64,000 nucleotides of DNA from Lotus japonicus. Taxonomy: Eukaryota > Streptophyta > Magnoliopsida > Fabales > Fabaceae. The position numbers and the translations under genes are program-made. The DNA is taken from positions 62,511,984 through 62,575,983 of the forward strand of contig NC_080046.1 of the NCBI RefSeq assembly GCF_012489685.1. The letters run 5' to 3'. Below the pieces are notes generated by a model. That model worked only from the letters and a program-made list of their open reading frames with translations. It was not told the origin of the DNA and made no database searches. Positions 34,513 through 49,723 of the stretch are shown here, piece by piece (the first letter of the stretch is position 1; every line of letters begins with the position of its first letter).

Positions 34513-36003
34513 GAATAGATGAAAACAATTACCATCAAAGCTATGAATAAAGCACCCCCTCTGTGGTGAACAAACTATAAATATTTGAATTTTAAAAATA
34601 TTATTTGTTCTCATGAAGTTTTACATTATTAATAAATTTTTCATCAGTTGTCAAATAAAATATTTTTAATATTATTTAATATTTAAATAATAATAATTAT
34701 ACAAGTAAAATAGTTTTAAGTAATCAATAGTAGATGATAAGAGAAAATTAATCTATATTTACCATTAATAAATCCATATTTATAGTGTTAGTAAATAAAT
34801 AGTTTATATTTTTAACATCATAATGAAAGTAAAAAAAATAAATATTAGCAAAGTAGTAGTAAGTGATAAATGTTTACTATGAATATGATTACATTATCCT
34901 TTCATATCTCCTTACATGAAAATAACTAAATCAAACTCTAAACTATTAAATGTTAACTATGAAATACAAATAAAAATACAAAAATATGTTATGCTCCCTA
35001 GTCTTTAATTATAATGCCCTATTAAAATAATTAAGCTTGTAAACATGTAATGAAGTTAATAATGTATTAAATTTAATAAAGTTTGTATAATCTTTCACAT
35101 TTACTCTTAATTGAGTAGTGTGAAAAAACATTGATTATTAGAAGTAATCAAAATTTTGAAATTACAAAAAGGTAAATAAAAAAGACAGTCTTTTGGAAAA
35201 GACGGTATACTTGAAAAAGGATAATGAATAATGTTGTGTAGACATCTTATTTTCACCTCCACCTTATGCAAATAGGAAAAGAAAAGAGAGAAATAAATCA
35301 TATGGTTTGTGATTTGACCTAAAGAAATACGAAGAAAAATGCGTTGATATGAGATGAGAGTGACGTGTGAATGTATCATTACTCAAATGAATAATAGATA
35401 TTTCTAAAATCTAGGTTAGATGTCTCGTATAGAATGCCATCAAAAAGGTCATCAAACATGTCTCTAACATATCATATCTAACCGTGATCTGTTTGTCCTC
35501 CATTGAGGAAGAGGATTCGAAATAGGTAGTTCAGGCGGGGAGAGTGGATGAGGCAGAATTGAGGACGGTTGGATTAAGAGTTGAGCTACTTTTTCAACAA
35601 GACCGGAGGCTTTAACTGAAGAAAAAGATTCATTTCTAGAACCTCGAGGTTTAGTCATGTCATCCATGGCTGCCAACCAGTCAGAATAATTGCCAGTCAA
35701 TTTTGGGGGGCATAATAGGATGAATATGCAGTCATAAGTATGAATATAACTATAAGGCATGATGAATATAAGTACCAATTGGGCAAACAGATTGACAGTC
35801 ATTATAAATTTGTCCCCCATTCTACTCAATTATCAAAAAGATTAACATAAATATCCAACAGAAACAAACACTGTAACCCAATAACGGTAGTCTAAAAATT
35901 CTCAAAACAAAATCTGGCAATAAAGAACCAACGGGAATGTTTCTACCCAAAAGGCCTGATAGAGACACATTACATCATTGTAGTAACTCAGCAACCAACC
36001 ACA
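34513..36003. other. AT-rich intergenic with one unassigned frame
   Basis: Mostly AT-rich. A right-hand GATAAG-type arm may lie at 34885-34930. Near the eL20 gene's 3' end, a minus-strand frame (35464-35700) codes for a segment with KLTGNYSDWLAAMDDMTKPR and SSVKASGLVEKVAQLL. It looks protein-like but I do not recognise it. It has no clear start or splice acceptor, so I leave it unassigned. Confidence 0.35.
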
Positions 36004-38005
<2,002 letters not shown>

Positions 38006-38080
38006 TTTCGCCGACGAACCCTCACTCTCTCTCGCTCTCTCTGTGTATCGGTGATGTGAGGAATCAGAAGATGGAGGAAG

Positions 38081-38215
38081 TAGGGTTTTGTTTATATATG
38101 AAGCGCTCGAAACCCTAATTTGGACAACGTGGGTAACTAGTCCAGAGTTATGTTTGGGCTTTGTCTATTTTATGGCCCAGGCTATATGTATCCAACAAAA
38201 TGTCATTGGGCTCTT
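38081..38215 (-). promoter_or_regulatory. telo-box/site-II promoter of the eL20 gene
   Basis: On the minus strand there is a TATA-like CATATATAAAC (38090-38100), a telo box (TTAGGGTTT, 38110-38118), and, further upstream, site-II-type GGGCCAT/AAAGCCCAAA boxes (about 38153-38180 and 38205-38212). This combination is characteristic of growth-coordinated plant ribosomal-protein genes. Confidence 0.75.
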
Positions 38216-38464
38216 TTAATGTCGATTTTTCCTATAAATATTTTTTAAAATATATTTGATGTCAAAAAAATTTATTGACCAACAAAATATTAAAAAAAAA
38301 TTGACAAAAGTTTTTGAAATAAAAGGAATTTATGCGTTCTACTTTTGTTATAAATGAAGTGACAAAATGAAGTACTTGGAATCCCCAACAAATTGCCAGT
38401 TCACTGACAGACATCACATTTGTTAGTCGAATTTTGGAGGCTGGTCGTGATTGTTGAAGGCTCA

Positions 38465-38700
38465 CTATTGTGGAGTGTATTAAGATCAATACCAATGTTA
38501 CTTTTATGGTTGGTGAGCCAGTAGGTATGGATATGGTGTCTCATAATTCGTTTATGAGAGGCCTCAGCTATCATGTTGTCATTAGAGCTTGGCTATCGCG
38601 ATGTTGCTTTTGAGACTGATAGTGTTGTGTTAAATGGAGCTTGGTCTTGCTTGCATATTGATTTGTCAATCCGCGTATGTTATTCGGTATTATCTTTCCA
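38465..38700 (+). pseudogene. possible LINE RNase H remnant
   Basis: In broken frames the plus strand reads KINTNVTFMVGEPVGMD and, further on, LSLELGYRDVAFETDSVVLN, in the order of LINE RNase H segments (K-N-D start, helix, V-ExDS). No tail or border is visible. Confidence 0.35.
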
Positions 38701-38750
38701 ATCCAAACCGCGAATCATAATTGTATTCACTTAGATGTTACATGGGAATA

Positions 38751-39503
38751 TGAGTAAAAATGGAGTTATATTATTAAAACATATGTTGAATTGAAATTGT
38801 TCTCTCGTATTTGAAGGGATAATCATGGGATGGAACTATTTGATCATGTCAAAGAAAAGAATTATTTACATTTTGGGTGAGCCACAATATGCGCTTCATT
38901 CCCATGAGTGAAGATCGAGTCATCACCTAATGGTTAAGAGACTAAGTAAGCAAATCATTATGCCACACCTTGTGATTGTGAATCAAAATCGTTATTATCT
39001 TATTAACAATACTTGATTCACTCTTACAATATTATCTCTATAATTTTATCCAAACATATTTAAGATTATATGTTTTTAGTTCATTTGACGTAATTTGATA
39101 CCAAACAAAATATTCCTACATTTTCACATCAGAACAATATTTTTTAAAACTATAAAACATATTTTTTGTTGCAAACAACCATAAATAACTTTTACTATTA
39201 AAAATATTAAAACAACACTTCATACAAACTTGTAATTGATTAATTTGTCAAACATACATAAAGAGGTGCGTATCATTTTTACAAACTTTGTCATCTTCTT
39301 CTGCAAGAAAATGCAGTCAGCTATAAAAGATTCTACAGTTCAATGTACAATAATATATAATGCCGGTTAGCATTTCAACTGAACTTAGCTCCTCTTTTCC
39401 TTTCACGTTCTCTGCACAGGAATTGGAGATTCAAAATTTCGAGGTGCCAAACCGCCCTAACGGATCTTGGAGTGGAAAATCAAACACACCATAGTTTGTA
39501 TTT
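38751..39503. other. intergenic, nothing recognised
   Basis: AT-rich spacer between the eL20 promoter and the 3' end of the membrane-protein gene. Confidence 0.35.
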
Positions 39504-42500
39504 TCATGTCAACTTTGCCAGATGTGGATGTGCAACACCAAGAGTAACAGCTATCACAGCAACGAGGGACTGTAAATACAAAAGTACATAGTTGAAGTGA
39601 GCACAGACAAGATGAAAACTTCCAATCCAAGTCTAATATAATACTAATAAATAAATTAAGTAAAGCTCCTAAATCTTTCAAATCCAATGTATTATGATTT
39701 ATCACGTTAATCTTCTGAATGTTTATGTACTAACAAACTATCCTACAGATCTAAAAACATCACAAAATTCGTTCTTTAGAAACTTTGTTTAGTGGCAACA
39801 TAAAACTTAATTTGATGATTTTGTTAATTTCTTAGAGTGTTTACAGAATTAATGTGATTATACATCAGTTTCCATAAGACCATTTTTAAGAGCTTTCTCT
39901 TAAAAAAATGACGCGCACAAAGGATGTTTGTGAGAAAGTACCAGGATGAATTTAAAATATGATTAATGTTTGGTGTACATCACCATCAAGTACATCAGAC
40001 TATGTAGAAAAGTATGAGAGAGCAAAATACAAGGTCCATTCAATTATAATTAGATGTTGAAAATTGTAATGATGCAAGATGATGTGTGTTGTTAGTACTT
40101 AGTAGTTAGTAGCATTATTCAAATGAAAAATCTCTATCTTGTTAAAGGCGTAGACAATTAACTTGACGTCCTAGCAACAAGGATCCTATTTTTATGCTCA
40201 ATCATCAAATATAGTAAGAAGGCATACATGGTAAAACAATATTGAGCATTTTTTTCTCATATTAGTATAGGAGATGATATTTTTACGGATTTACATAGCA
40301 GCCTAAATCATATAGGATAATGATTATCAGACATCCAAAACTCGAGACATCTAGTCAACAGTTAGACGTCCGCAATTTGCGAAAAATAGCAAAAACCATA
40401 AGAAGCATTTCTGGCAGCTTGAGACATATGTGAGCACAAAGCTTGCGTACAGTCTCAGATCATCAAAAATGCATTTTAAGACTTTTTAACTCTCGCTATT
40501 TGTGGCTGTAACAAACCACCACAAACTGCGGGTGTTGATTGGATGTCCCAATTTTAGAATGTCCAAGTAGTGCGAACGAATGCATCTAACATAGTTTTGA
40601 ATATGAAATATTTTCTTCGTCCTATATAATCATCAATCTACAATGATAACACAACAACTATAATCAAACTCTTTCATGGAGCAGATAAAATGGATCCAGT
40701 AATGTCATAATGCCCTGTACCTTAATAATGTTTAATAATATAACATTTAAATATAAATCTCTCTTATTAGTCTGATCTATAATTTTCCCTGATTTCCTCT
40801 ATCCCTAACTATTGGACTATTCTCCATCTGGTCTACCCTCCTAATCAGTACTTCTATTGGTCTTCACACATGCTCAAATCACATACCAACCTTCTATCTA
40901 ATGACTTCATGCCTATTATCTCAAACACTGTTTTCCACTCTAACCCAACTTCTCCTGATTGAATAACTCACTTCCAATTCTCAATACTAAAAATAACCTC
41001 ACCATAAATGTGTTACTGAAGTCGCTTCTAGATCCTGCTTTTTAGGAACTAAGCTAGCTGTTGAACTTCAGTTTCCATTTAGAGGACTTTAGGAAGTTAC
41101 AAGATTCTCATGACACCAGCAGATAAGAAAATGGGATTTTGTCATCCAATCATCAACAGCCAAAAAAATACATGAGATGGATACTTAAGAGAGTGCAACA
41201 ACCAAAGCTATCTTCGGAAAATTTCTAGCCCCCTACTATGCCACAGCCTTAATACAATAAACACAACCCAACACAAGTGAAAAATGAAATAATATGCAAC
41301 AAACACTTACACCAACTGCGCATGCAATTAATCCAGGCTTTTCTCGGTAATCCATCTGCACACATAGTAGCAAGAAAGCTCCAATGTACCAGGGACCGCC
41401 ACCAAGAAAAAAACCAGTTATAAACCTTCAAATACAAATTAAATAGGGTCCATCAATATTATCAGAAAAAATTAACAATACTATCGAAAGTTGGAGAGGG
41501 AGATAGATGGTTTATTATTTAGACAATCAAACCTCTACCATCATCATCACACTAATCGTAAAGATGGGGGCCATTGGCCATTGAGCATAACAGCCATTGG
41601 CTCATTGCATCCAATCTTAATCTGACCTCTTATGATTTGTGCTCATCTTAACTAAAGCATTTACTTCTATTATTCTTGATTAAGTCAAAACATTGCGTGA
41701 TGATCTGATAAATTCTTAATAGCACTTCAATTTGGTTTTGATACATATTAGTATATTACATTGTCCAATGGTTCATTATAATTTTTTTATTTTTCCACGT
41801 AAACAGGTAGTGGCTAAGTTTTCTTTTGTCCAGTACTCACCATGATCATGAGATGAAGATCCATTCAGCAACACAAAACAATTCTTTTCAAACGAAGAAG
41901 ACAAAAAGATGAAAAATTAGGGTAAAAGAGAGAGAGATATAAAGCAAGAGGACAAGTCTTCTTGAACCTTACAAAAAAAAATCAGAAATTCAAAAGCAAA
42001 AATAAAAAGCACATGCTTCAATGACAAAAAGCTATACAATGTCATTACACATTGGAAAGCAGCATCCCTCTAACATAATTAGAGCCAACTTGGTTTACCA
42101 TTGAGCACGGATCAAATATAAATTTAATGGAAGGAGCTCACACTTTTCTCTGGGAAAAGGTGGGTTTTTGTGCCTTCGAATGACAATACTTTTTTCAATC
42201 TTCTGTTAAAGGTCTACACTGATTAAAAGATACAGAGAGCTGCCTAACAGGGTAGTGTAGAAAAAATTGATTACTGATATGAGAGTAAGGAAAACACACA
42301 ATGCAAATATTAGGGAAGTATTTTCTGTGTCTCTTTCAAACACGCATTTTATCATTAATTCTTTGGTTCTTCAAAAGAAGGAAGTCTTAGAGAGCACTGC
42401 CAGTGAGGATCATCAAGGAGAAATTTCTCCACATTTGGAGGGTAAGGGACTAGAAAAAGGATTGGCAAGGATAGGCGAGCGAAAAGTACATGGAAGGAGC

Positions 42501-43406
42501 AACACAATACAATCAATATAACACACTCAGTCATAAAAATACCCAAATTTTCAGACAATTTTTTTACTATAAGATACTTCCCAGTTGAAATGGCATTTTC
42601 ATTAGAAATAGACCTGAGGCAACATATGAAATAACTCATAAGCCTTGACAAAAGTGGAACTACAATCATAACAAAGGGACCATGGCAGCCAACCTCCAAC
42701 ATTATGTTAACCTCATATTCATAATGACAAGCACTAGTACAATGAAGCAAGTAATTAATGAATAAAAACCAGATAAGAAAGTTTCAAGCTAATTACAGTT
42801 AAGTTAGCATTTCTGATTGGGAGACTTTACAAGCCAGTAATATGAACAGAGACAAAGACATTCCAGATAATTTCATGACACGGGCACACGGCAAAGCGGT
42901 TGAAATGCAAATTTGGTACTTATCATGAATTTTGTGTTGAGCCTTTGCAAGTTGCAATTTAAATCTTTAAACACTTTCACTTCAGAAAAAAAATAGAATC
43001 TGGCAAAGTAAACTCACAAGAACCAACCGAGACCAAGTCCACAGCAACAAAGACGACGTTCTCTTACAGGCCTTCCTTCCGCAACAGCATAAACTGGCAT
43101 AACATTACAAAGATGATTGTGAATACATTATTATTTGTAACCTAACACCTCAAATTAATCAAAAATAGAAACTGAATCCAATAAAAATCAATGCTTGTTT
43201 GTACCTGGAAGAGCGTGGTACCCTTGTCCTTGTCCTTGGTAATAAGCGTAGGCGCCACCGTTGGAAGCGGGAGAGTTTGGATTTGGAGGAGGAGGAGAAG
43301 GGTAGTAATTAGCAACGCCTTGAAAGGTTCCATAGTAATGGTGATCGGTGGCTATTCCTCTGTTCGTACCTTCCTCCTCGCTCATAGGAGAAGAATTGAC
43401 ACCCAT
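39504..43406 (-). CDS. small membrane protein of the L18a-like (L18ae) family
   Basis: Four coding exons: 43205-43406, 43018-43093, 41311-41425 and 39504-39569. All are GT-AG, 152 residues. The N-terminus (MGVNSSPMSEEEG) is followed by YYGTFQGVANYYPSPPPP and a Pro/Gly/Gln-rich stretch, then VYAVAEGRPVRERRLCCCG. Two hydrophobic segments follow: about 92-115 (LGLGWFLFITGFFLGGGPWY and on) and 130-150 (GLIACAVGSLVAVIAVTLGV), with QMDYREKPG between. Plant homologs are annotated as 60S ribosomal protein L18a-like, but nothing here resembles a ribosomal protein; it is a two-helix membrane protein of unknown role. The ATG at 43406 is the first in frame; the Met before SEEEG is an alternative. The real eL20 gene follows 1.5 kb downstream on the same strand. 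Confidence 0.9.
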
Positions 43407-43599
43407 CTTGTTCTTCTTCAATTCTCATCGTACACTCACAAATCATGTTGTTTTTGTTTTCGTGATGTTTCTGCATTTTGTTTGGCGGGTAAGCTTTACC
43501 TAACTTTTCGCCCCAATAATAACAAACTATGCCGTTTAATTAATTGATTAATAATAAAGGCTTAAATATATTTTTATATTTTTTAGTTAGTCCCTAAAA

Positions 43600-43960
43600 C
43601 TTTTTTATTAGTTTTTAACCTGAAAATATTTATTGTTATTTGTCCTCACATTGAGCATCCGCTCCCAAACATGCAAGGCAATCTGCTGCATCATTTACAC
43701 TTCTAGGAACATGCATTAGATGAACTCGCCAATCGTCTTGCAAAATCTGTTGAACCTCACTAAGTAGACCACCTCACAAATGACATTCCTGATACACGCC
43801 TTCCACATAAGATAGAACGCACTCTATAAAGCCAAGAGTTATGCCATAAGGGGATCCCACCACCACGGCCGGTCATGAAGCCCAAAATCCAATCTCCAAG
43901 AGCTCCACGGAACATGCATCCTATGCCCATCCTCTGAAGCGCAGGGATGTAAGCTTCGTC
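43600..43960 (-). pseudogene. decayed LINE RNase H fragment
   Basis: The minus strand encodes LQDDWRVHLMHVPRSVNDAA followed by DCLACLGADAQ, the C-terminal end of a LINE RNase H domain (HVPR-xN-xAAD-x-LA). Upstream pieces (GDWILGF) are in another frame. It lies between the divergent membrane-protein and uS11 genes. Confidence 0.5.
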
Positions 43961-44409
43961 TTGACTAGAGATTTGTCAGTATTGTAGTATTTTTTCTCGC
44001 CTTACCTTTCAAATGTATCAATTTTGTTTATTTATTTATTTGTGCGTCTTATAAAATAATGACTCACCTCTTTTACTTAGAGTTTTTATGTAATCTGTTA
44101 TATCGAGACCTAGCCATCCACACCCTCGACTTCTATCGTGATATAGTCTGGCTCAACGTCATCGCTTCAGATCGTTCGTTACGAAACGTCCATTGATAAC
44201 AACGTCCTAACTCTTCCTGTTTACATGAGAGGCATCACGATGTCAAATTAGATAAATAAAACTTTATGTAAAAATGATTACAAGTCGCATAAGTAAAACT
44301 TAACGATAAGTACTCAAAGCATATAATGATGGGATTCATATTTTTTTATTTCCGAAACCAAAATCATATATAAGCAATTAATTAATAATAAAATCTAAAA
44401 AGGCAGAGC

Positions 44410-44529
44410 TTTCTGGGCTTTCAGCGAGGCTTCAAAAAGCCCAACCCAAGTCCAACTAATTTGGGTCATCATGGTAATTTGGGTTCTTCACTCTGCAAAA
44501 CCCTAATTCCACTCTGATATAAAACACGA
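44410..44529 (+). promoter_or_regulatory. telo-box/site-II promoter of the uS11 gene
   Basis: Site-II-like TGGGCTT (44414-44420) and AAGCCCAA (44437-44444), a telo box AAAACCCTAA (44497-44506) and a TATA-like GATATAAAAC (44516-44525), in the usual order for plant ribosomal-protein genes. Confidence 0.75.
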
Positions 44530-44629
44530 AGCAAACGCAGCTCTCGCATTTCCTCGCAGTGCTAGGGTAACACATCACAAGCCGAAGGCGCATCCATTCT
44601 CCGATTCCCATCGCCGCCGCACTGCAACC

Positions 44630-46383
<1,754 letters not shown>

Positions 46384-48151
46384 ATTCCTTATGTGGTATA
46401 TGGCTCGAGTTGCTATCTTTTACTTTCTATGCCAGATGGATTGTGGCTGTTTGAAATTTTCCAAAAACATCTATTTGTATTTCTGAGGTATTGACAGTTT
46501 TAGTTAAGTTCATTTAGAGTTTATGTTAAAGAGAATATTGAAGGTTTTGAATGTTGATTCGTTGCTCGCAATGGCGTTTATCTCTTACTTGACAAATGTG
46601 CCCCTGGCATGGTTCTTTATTATTCGTATTCTTAAATCGCACCCAGTTTGATGAATAAGTAGGACCAGATAGAACTTTACTATGTCTGGGTACTGAGAGT
46701 GATGAGGTGGTGGAATAGTGGTCATAATTTAGTGTAGTAGGACCCCGTGAGATAAATGAGGAATAAGAGAGATCGGAAACTGATTGGAAATGAGTTGAAG
46801 GTAAGGATTGTGAATGAATCTTCTTACCGTAAAAATACAATATATGAATTATTGTTTCAACAGGTTTATAAACTCAAGAAACAACACCGTCTCCTAAATT
46901 TAGGCATTTTCTCACGGTTGTCTACTGTGGTTCCATCACCATGTTAGAGTCACAAACATACCTTTTGAATTATAAAGAATACTGTATTATCTTTCCATCT
47001 TTTATCCATATCTCCATATCGTAATCCAAATATTGCTCGTAATATGAACTTGCGAAATATTCATCGAAATAAAAGGGAGCTCAGTAAGGATTTTCTTTCT
47101 AGTATATCTCATGTGTTTTTTTGTCAAATCTATTGGCTTAAAAAGAAATTGATTGGCTCATTTTCAATTCTCTCGGGTCTTCAATAATTTTATTGATGAT
47201 CTGTTAAGTGGCCAACTTTGACATTGTCTCTAACGTTATGTTTTAAATACTAATACTAATTTCCAGTGATTTTAATTATAAGTAGGGCGAATTGCTCCGA
47301 CCACCATCTTTTTAATGGAAACATTGCACTGACGTCCCTTAACATTTGTTATTTGAACACTCATCATCCCTCTCCATTTTACAAACCGGAGAGGAGACTA
47401 GTGCAATAATTTTTTTTTGACGTTCAGTGCAATAATATTAAATTTTAGGGTGAGTGCATTTTTAAAGTAAAATACATTTTTAAATTCCTTTCTTTTTTGA
47501 TTTATCAGCCTTTTATTATTCTATAAATCTACCATATATATGTTCAATGAATTATTATTCTCAAATTTCAAGAACCATTGATTTTTACATTAAATGAAAA
47601 TTTAGTCAATAATTGACATTCAAATAGTCATTCGCCGAAAGAGAATAACGACAACTAACCCTAGACTCACACACCCTGTTACCTTACCTCAGCTTTGGGT
47701 GTCAACCGCACCAAAAAAGAGAAACAAAGGTGAACCCAACAGTAGCGTCCAACGTTAACAGAGGGATAATGTTTCATCCACACCTCTCTTTTGAGGTGGA
47801 GAGGTGGAATGGTGAGAGAGATAGGAAGAAAAAAAAAAGTAAGAGAGAGAAAATATGAGATATGATGGATGATAAGATGAGAGAGATAGAAATAAAAAGA
47901 GCTGGAGATGTGAAGTGTTTAAAAAATGAGGTGTGTATATATCATTACTCTTAACAGAGGGACCCATGTTCCATCACCCACGTTTCTCTTGTCGTCATGA
48001 CTTAGCTGGATTTCATCTTCACCACCTCTTCTCTGGTTATTACCCTTGCCACCATTTCTGCTGCTTCTTCTTCACTCTCTCTACCTTGCAAGCTTCCTAC
48101 ACTCAACACTTTGACCTCAACACCATCTTCTGCATTCCAAATACCAAAACC
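46384..48151. other. spacer between uS11 and CYP710A copy 1
   Basis: No gene. It holds a segment (about 47145-47260) that recurs at 50565-50665, a 185-bp MITE (47766-47950), and, from about 47980, the leader shared by both CYP710A copies (CATGACTTAGCTGGATTTCA and on). Confidence 0.5.
47766..47950. mobile_element. MITE with 11-bp flanking duplication
   Basis: 185 bp. Imperfect terminal inverted repeats (AATGTTTCATCCACACCTC against AATGATATATACACACCTC), GAGAGA-rich interior, flanked by TTAACAGAGGG at 47755-47765 and 47951-47961. The long duplication suggests a Mutator-like origin. It sits about 200 bp before the CYP710A copy 1 start codon. Confidence 0.75.
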
Positions 48152-49723
48152 ATGATCATGACCAACCTCACTTCATTCACACCAACATCACTCTCACTCT
48201 CACTCACACAGCTAATCCCATACCTCATATGCTTCATCCTCCTCCTCCTCCTCATTGAACAGATCACATACCTCACCAAGAAACGCTTCATCCCAGGCCC
48301 AACCTTCGTCTTCCCCTTCATAGGCAACGCCATCCCTTTAGTGAGAGACGCAACAAAATTCTGGGACCTTCAATCTTCCCTTGCAAAGTCCACACCTATA
48401 GGCTTCTCCGTCAACTACATCGTCGGCAAATTCATTATCTACATCAGAGACACAGAGCTCTCCCACAAGGTCTTCTCCAATGTCAGGCCCGACGCCTTCC
48501 ACCTCGTCGGCCACCCCTTCGGCAAGAAGATCTTCGCTGATCACAATATCATCTACATGATGGGCCAGGATCACCAGAATCTCCGCCGTCGAATCGCCCC
48601 CAATTTCACCCCCAAAGCCCTCTCCACCTACATCGCGCTCCAACAGATCATCATCCTCAAACACATCAAATCATGGACCGCCGGTGAGGCTCACCACCGC
48701 AACTCCGCCATCCCCCTCCGCTTCCTAGTCCGTGACATGAACCTCGAGACCTCCCAGACTGTGTTTGTTGGCCCTTACTTGGGCCCCGAGGCCCTCGAGA
48801 GGTTCGAGCGAGATTACTTCCTCTTCAACGTCGGCTTCATGAAGCTTCCAGTTGATCTCCCAGGAACTTCCTTCCGGAACGCCAGGCTCGCCGGTTATCG
48901 ACTCGCCGAAACACTAGCCACCTGCGCCGGGATGAGCAAGGCCAGGATGGAGAAAGCGGAAGAGCCTTCTTGCCTAATCGATTACTGGATGCAGGACACG
49001 CTACGAGAAATCGAAGAAACTCGGCTTGCCGGAGAGCCAGCGCCGCCATACTCCAGCGACGCCGAGATTGGCGGTTACGTCTTCGACTTCATCTTCGCTG
49101 CGCAGGACGCGTCTGCCTCGTCGCTTTTGTGGGCGGTGGCGCTGCTGGATGATCACCCGGAGGTGCTTGCTAAGGTCAGGGAGGAAGTCGCCGGAATATG
49201 GTCGCCGGAGTCGGATGAACTGATAACGGCGGAGAATCTCAGGGAGATGAGGTACACGCAAGCGGTGGCGCGTGAGGTGGTGAGATACCGGCCGCCAGCG
49301 TCGATGATTCCTCACATCGCGGTAGAGACATTTCAGCTGACAGAGTCATACATGATTCCGAAGGGGGCGATTGTGTTCCCGTCGGCGTTTGAGTCGTCGT
49401 TTCAGGGGTTTACTGAATCGGACCAGATCGACCCGGACCGGTTCTCTGAGGAGAGAAAAGAGGACCAAATATTTAAAAGGAACTTTCTAGCGTTCGGGAC
49501 TGGGCCCCACCAGTGTGTGGGCCAGAGGTACGCTTTGAATCACCTTGTTTTGTTCATCGCAATGTTCGTCTCGTTGATTGATTTCAAGAGGGACAGAACG
49601 AATGGTTGTGATGAGTTCATATATGTTCCCACTATTTCCCCGAAGGACGATTGCACAGTTTTTTTGTGTAAGCGATGCGTACGGTATCCTTCTTTCCCTT
49701 CCGTGGAGGAGCTCTTGAAATGA
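48152..49723 (+). CDS. CYP710A: CYP710A sterol C-22 desaturase (copy 1)
   Basis: Intronless, as usual for the family, 523 residues from the ATG at 48152. An upstream in-frame extension (from 47933) has no counterpart in copy 2 and was not used. There is an N-terminal membrane anchor (about 20-40), a FIPGP hinge, an I-helix AAQDASASS, ExxR as [13 protein letters not shown], and the haem loop [14 protein letters not shown] with Cys at about residue 455. CYP710A enzymes are ER P450s that desaturate C-22 of sitosterol to give stigmasterol. Differences from copy 2 in conserved places: I-helix Ala for Thr (ASASS against ASTSS), haem loop FGTG against FGAG, and SDQIDPDRF against PDRFDPDRF. Activity may therefore differ. 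Confidence 0.95.
   Translation: MIMTNLTSFTPTSLSLSLTQLIPYLICFILLLLLIEQITYLTKKRFIPGPTFVFPFIGNAIPLVRDATKFWDLQSSLAKSTPIGFSVNYIVGKFIIYIRDTELSHKVFSNVRPDAFHLVGHPFGKKIFADHNIIYMMGQDHQNLRRRIAPNFTPKALSTYIALQQIIILKHIKSWTAGEAHHRNSAIPLRFLVRDMNLETSQTVFVGPYLGPEALERFERDYFLFNVGFMKLPVDLPGTSFRNARLAGYRLAETLATCAGMSKARMEKAEEPSCLIDYWMQDTLREIEETRLAGEPAPPYSSDAEIGGYVFDFIFAAQDASASSLLWAVALLDDHPEVLAKVREEVAGIWSPESDELITAENLREMRYTQAVAREVVRYRPPASMIPHIAVETFQLTESYMIPKGAIVFPSAFESSFQGFTESDQIDPDRFSEERKEDQIFKRNFLAFGTGPHQCVGQRYALNHLVLFIAMFVSLIDFKRDRTNGCDEFIYVPTISPKDDCTVFLCKRCVRYPSFPSVEELLK

Noticed and set aside
47933..48151. 73-codon in-frame extension upstream of CYP710A copy 1
   Set aside because: It crosses the MITE junction, has no counterpart in copy 2 and would put extra sequence before the membrane anchor. 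The ATG at 48152 aligns with the copy 2 start.
48103..49315. Several antisense open frames within the CYP710A genes
   Set aside because: They are shadows of GC-rich coding sequence and have no motifs. The same applies to antisense frames at 53.7-55.4 kb and in the LINE.
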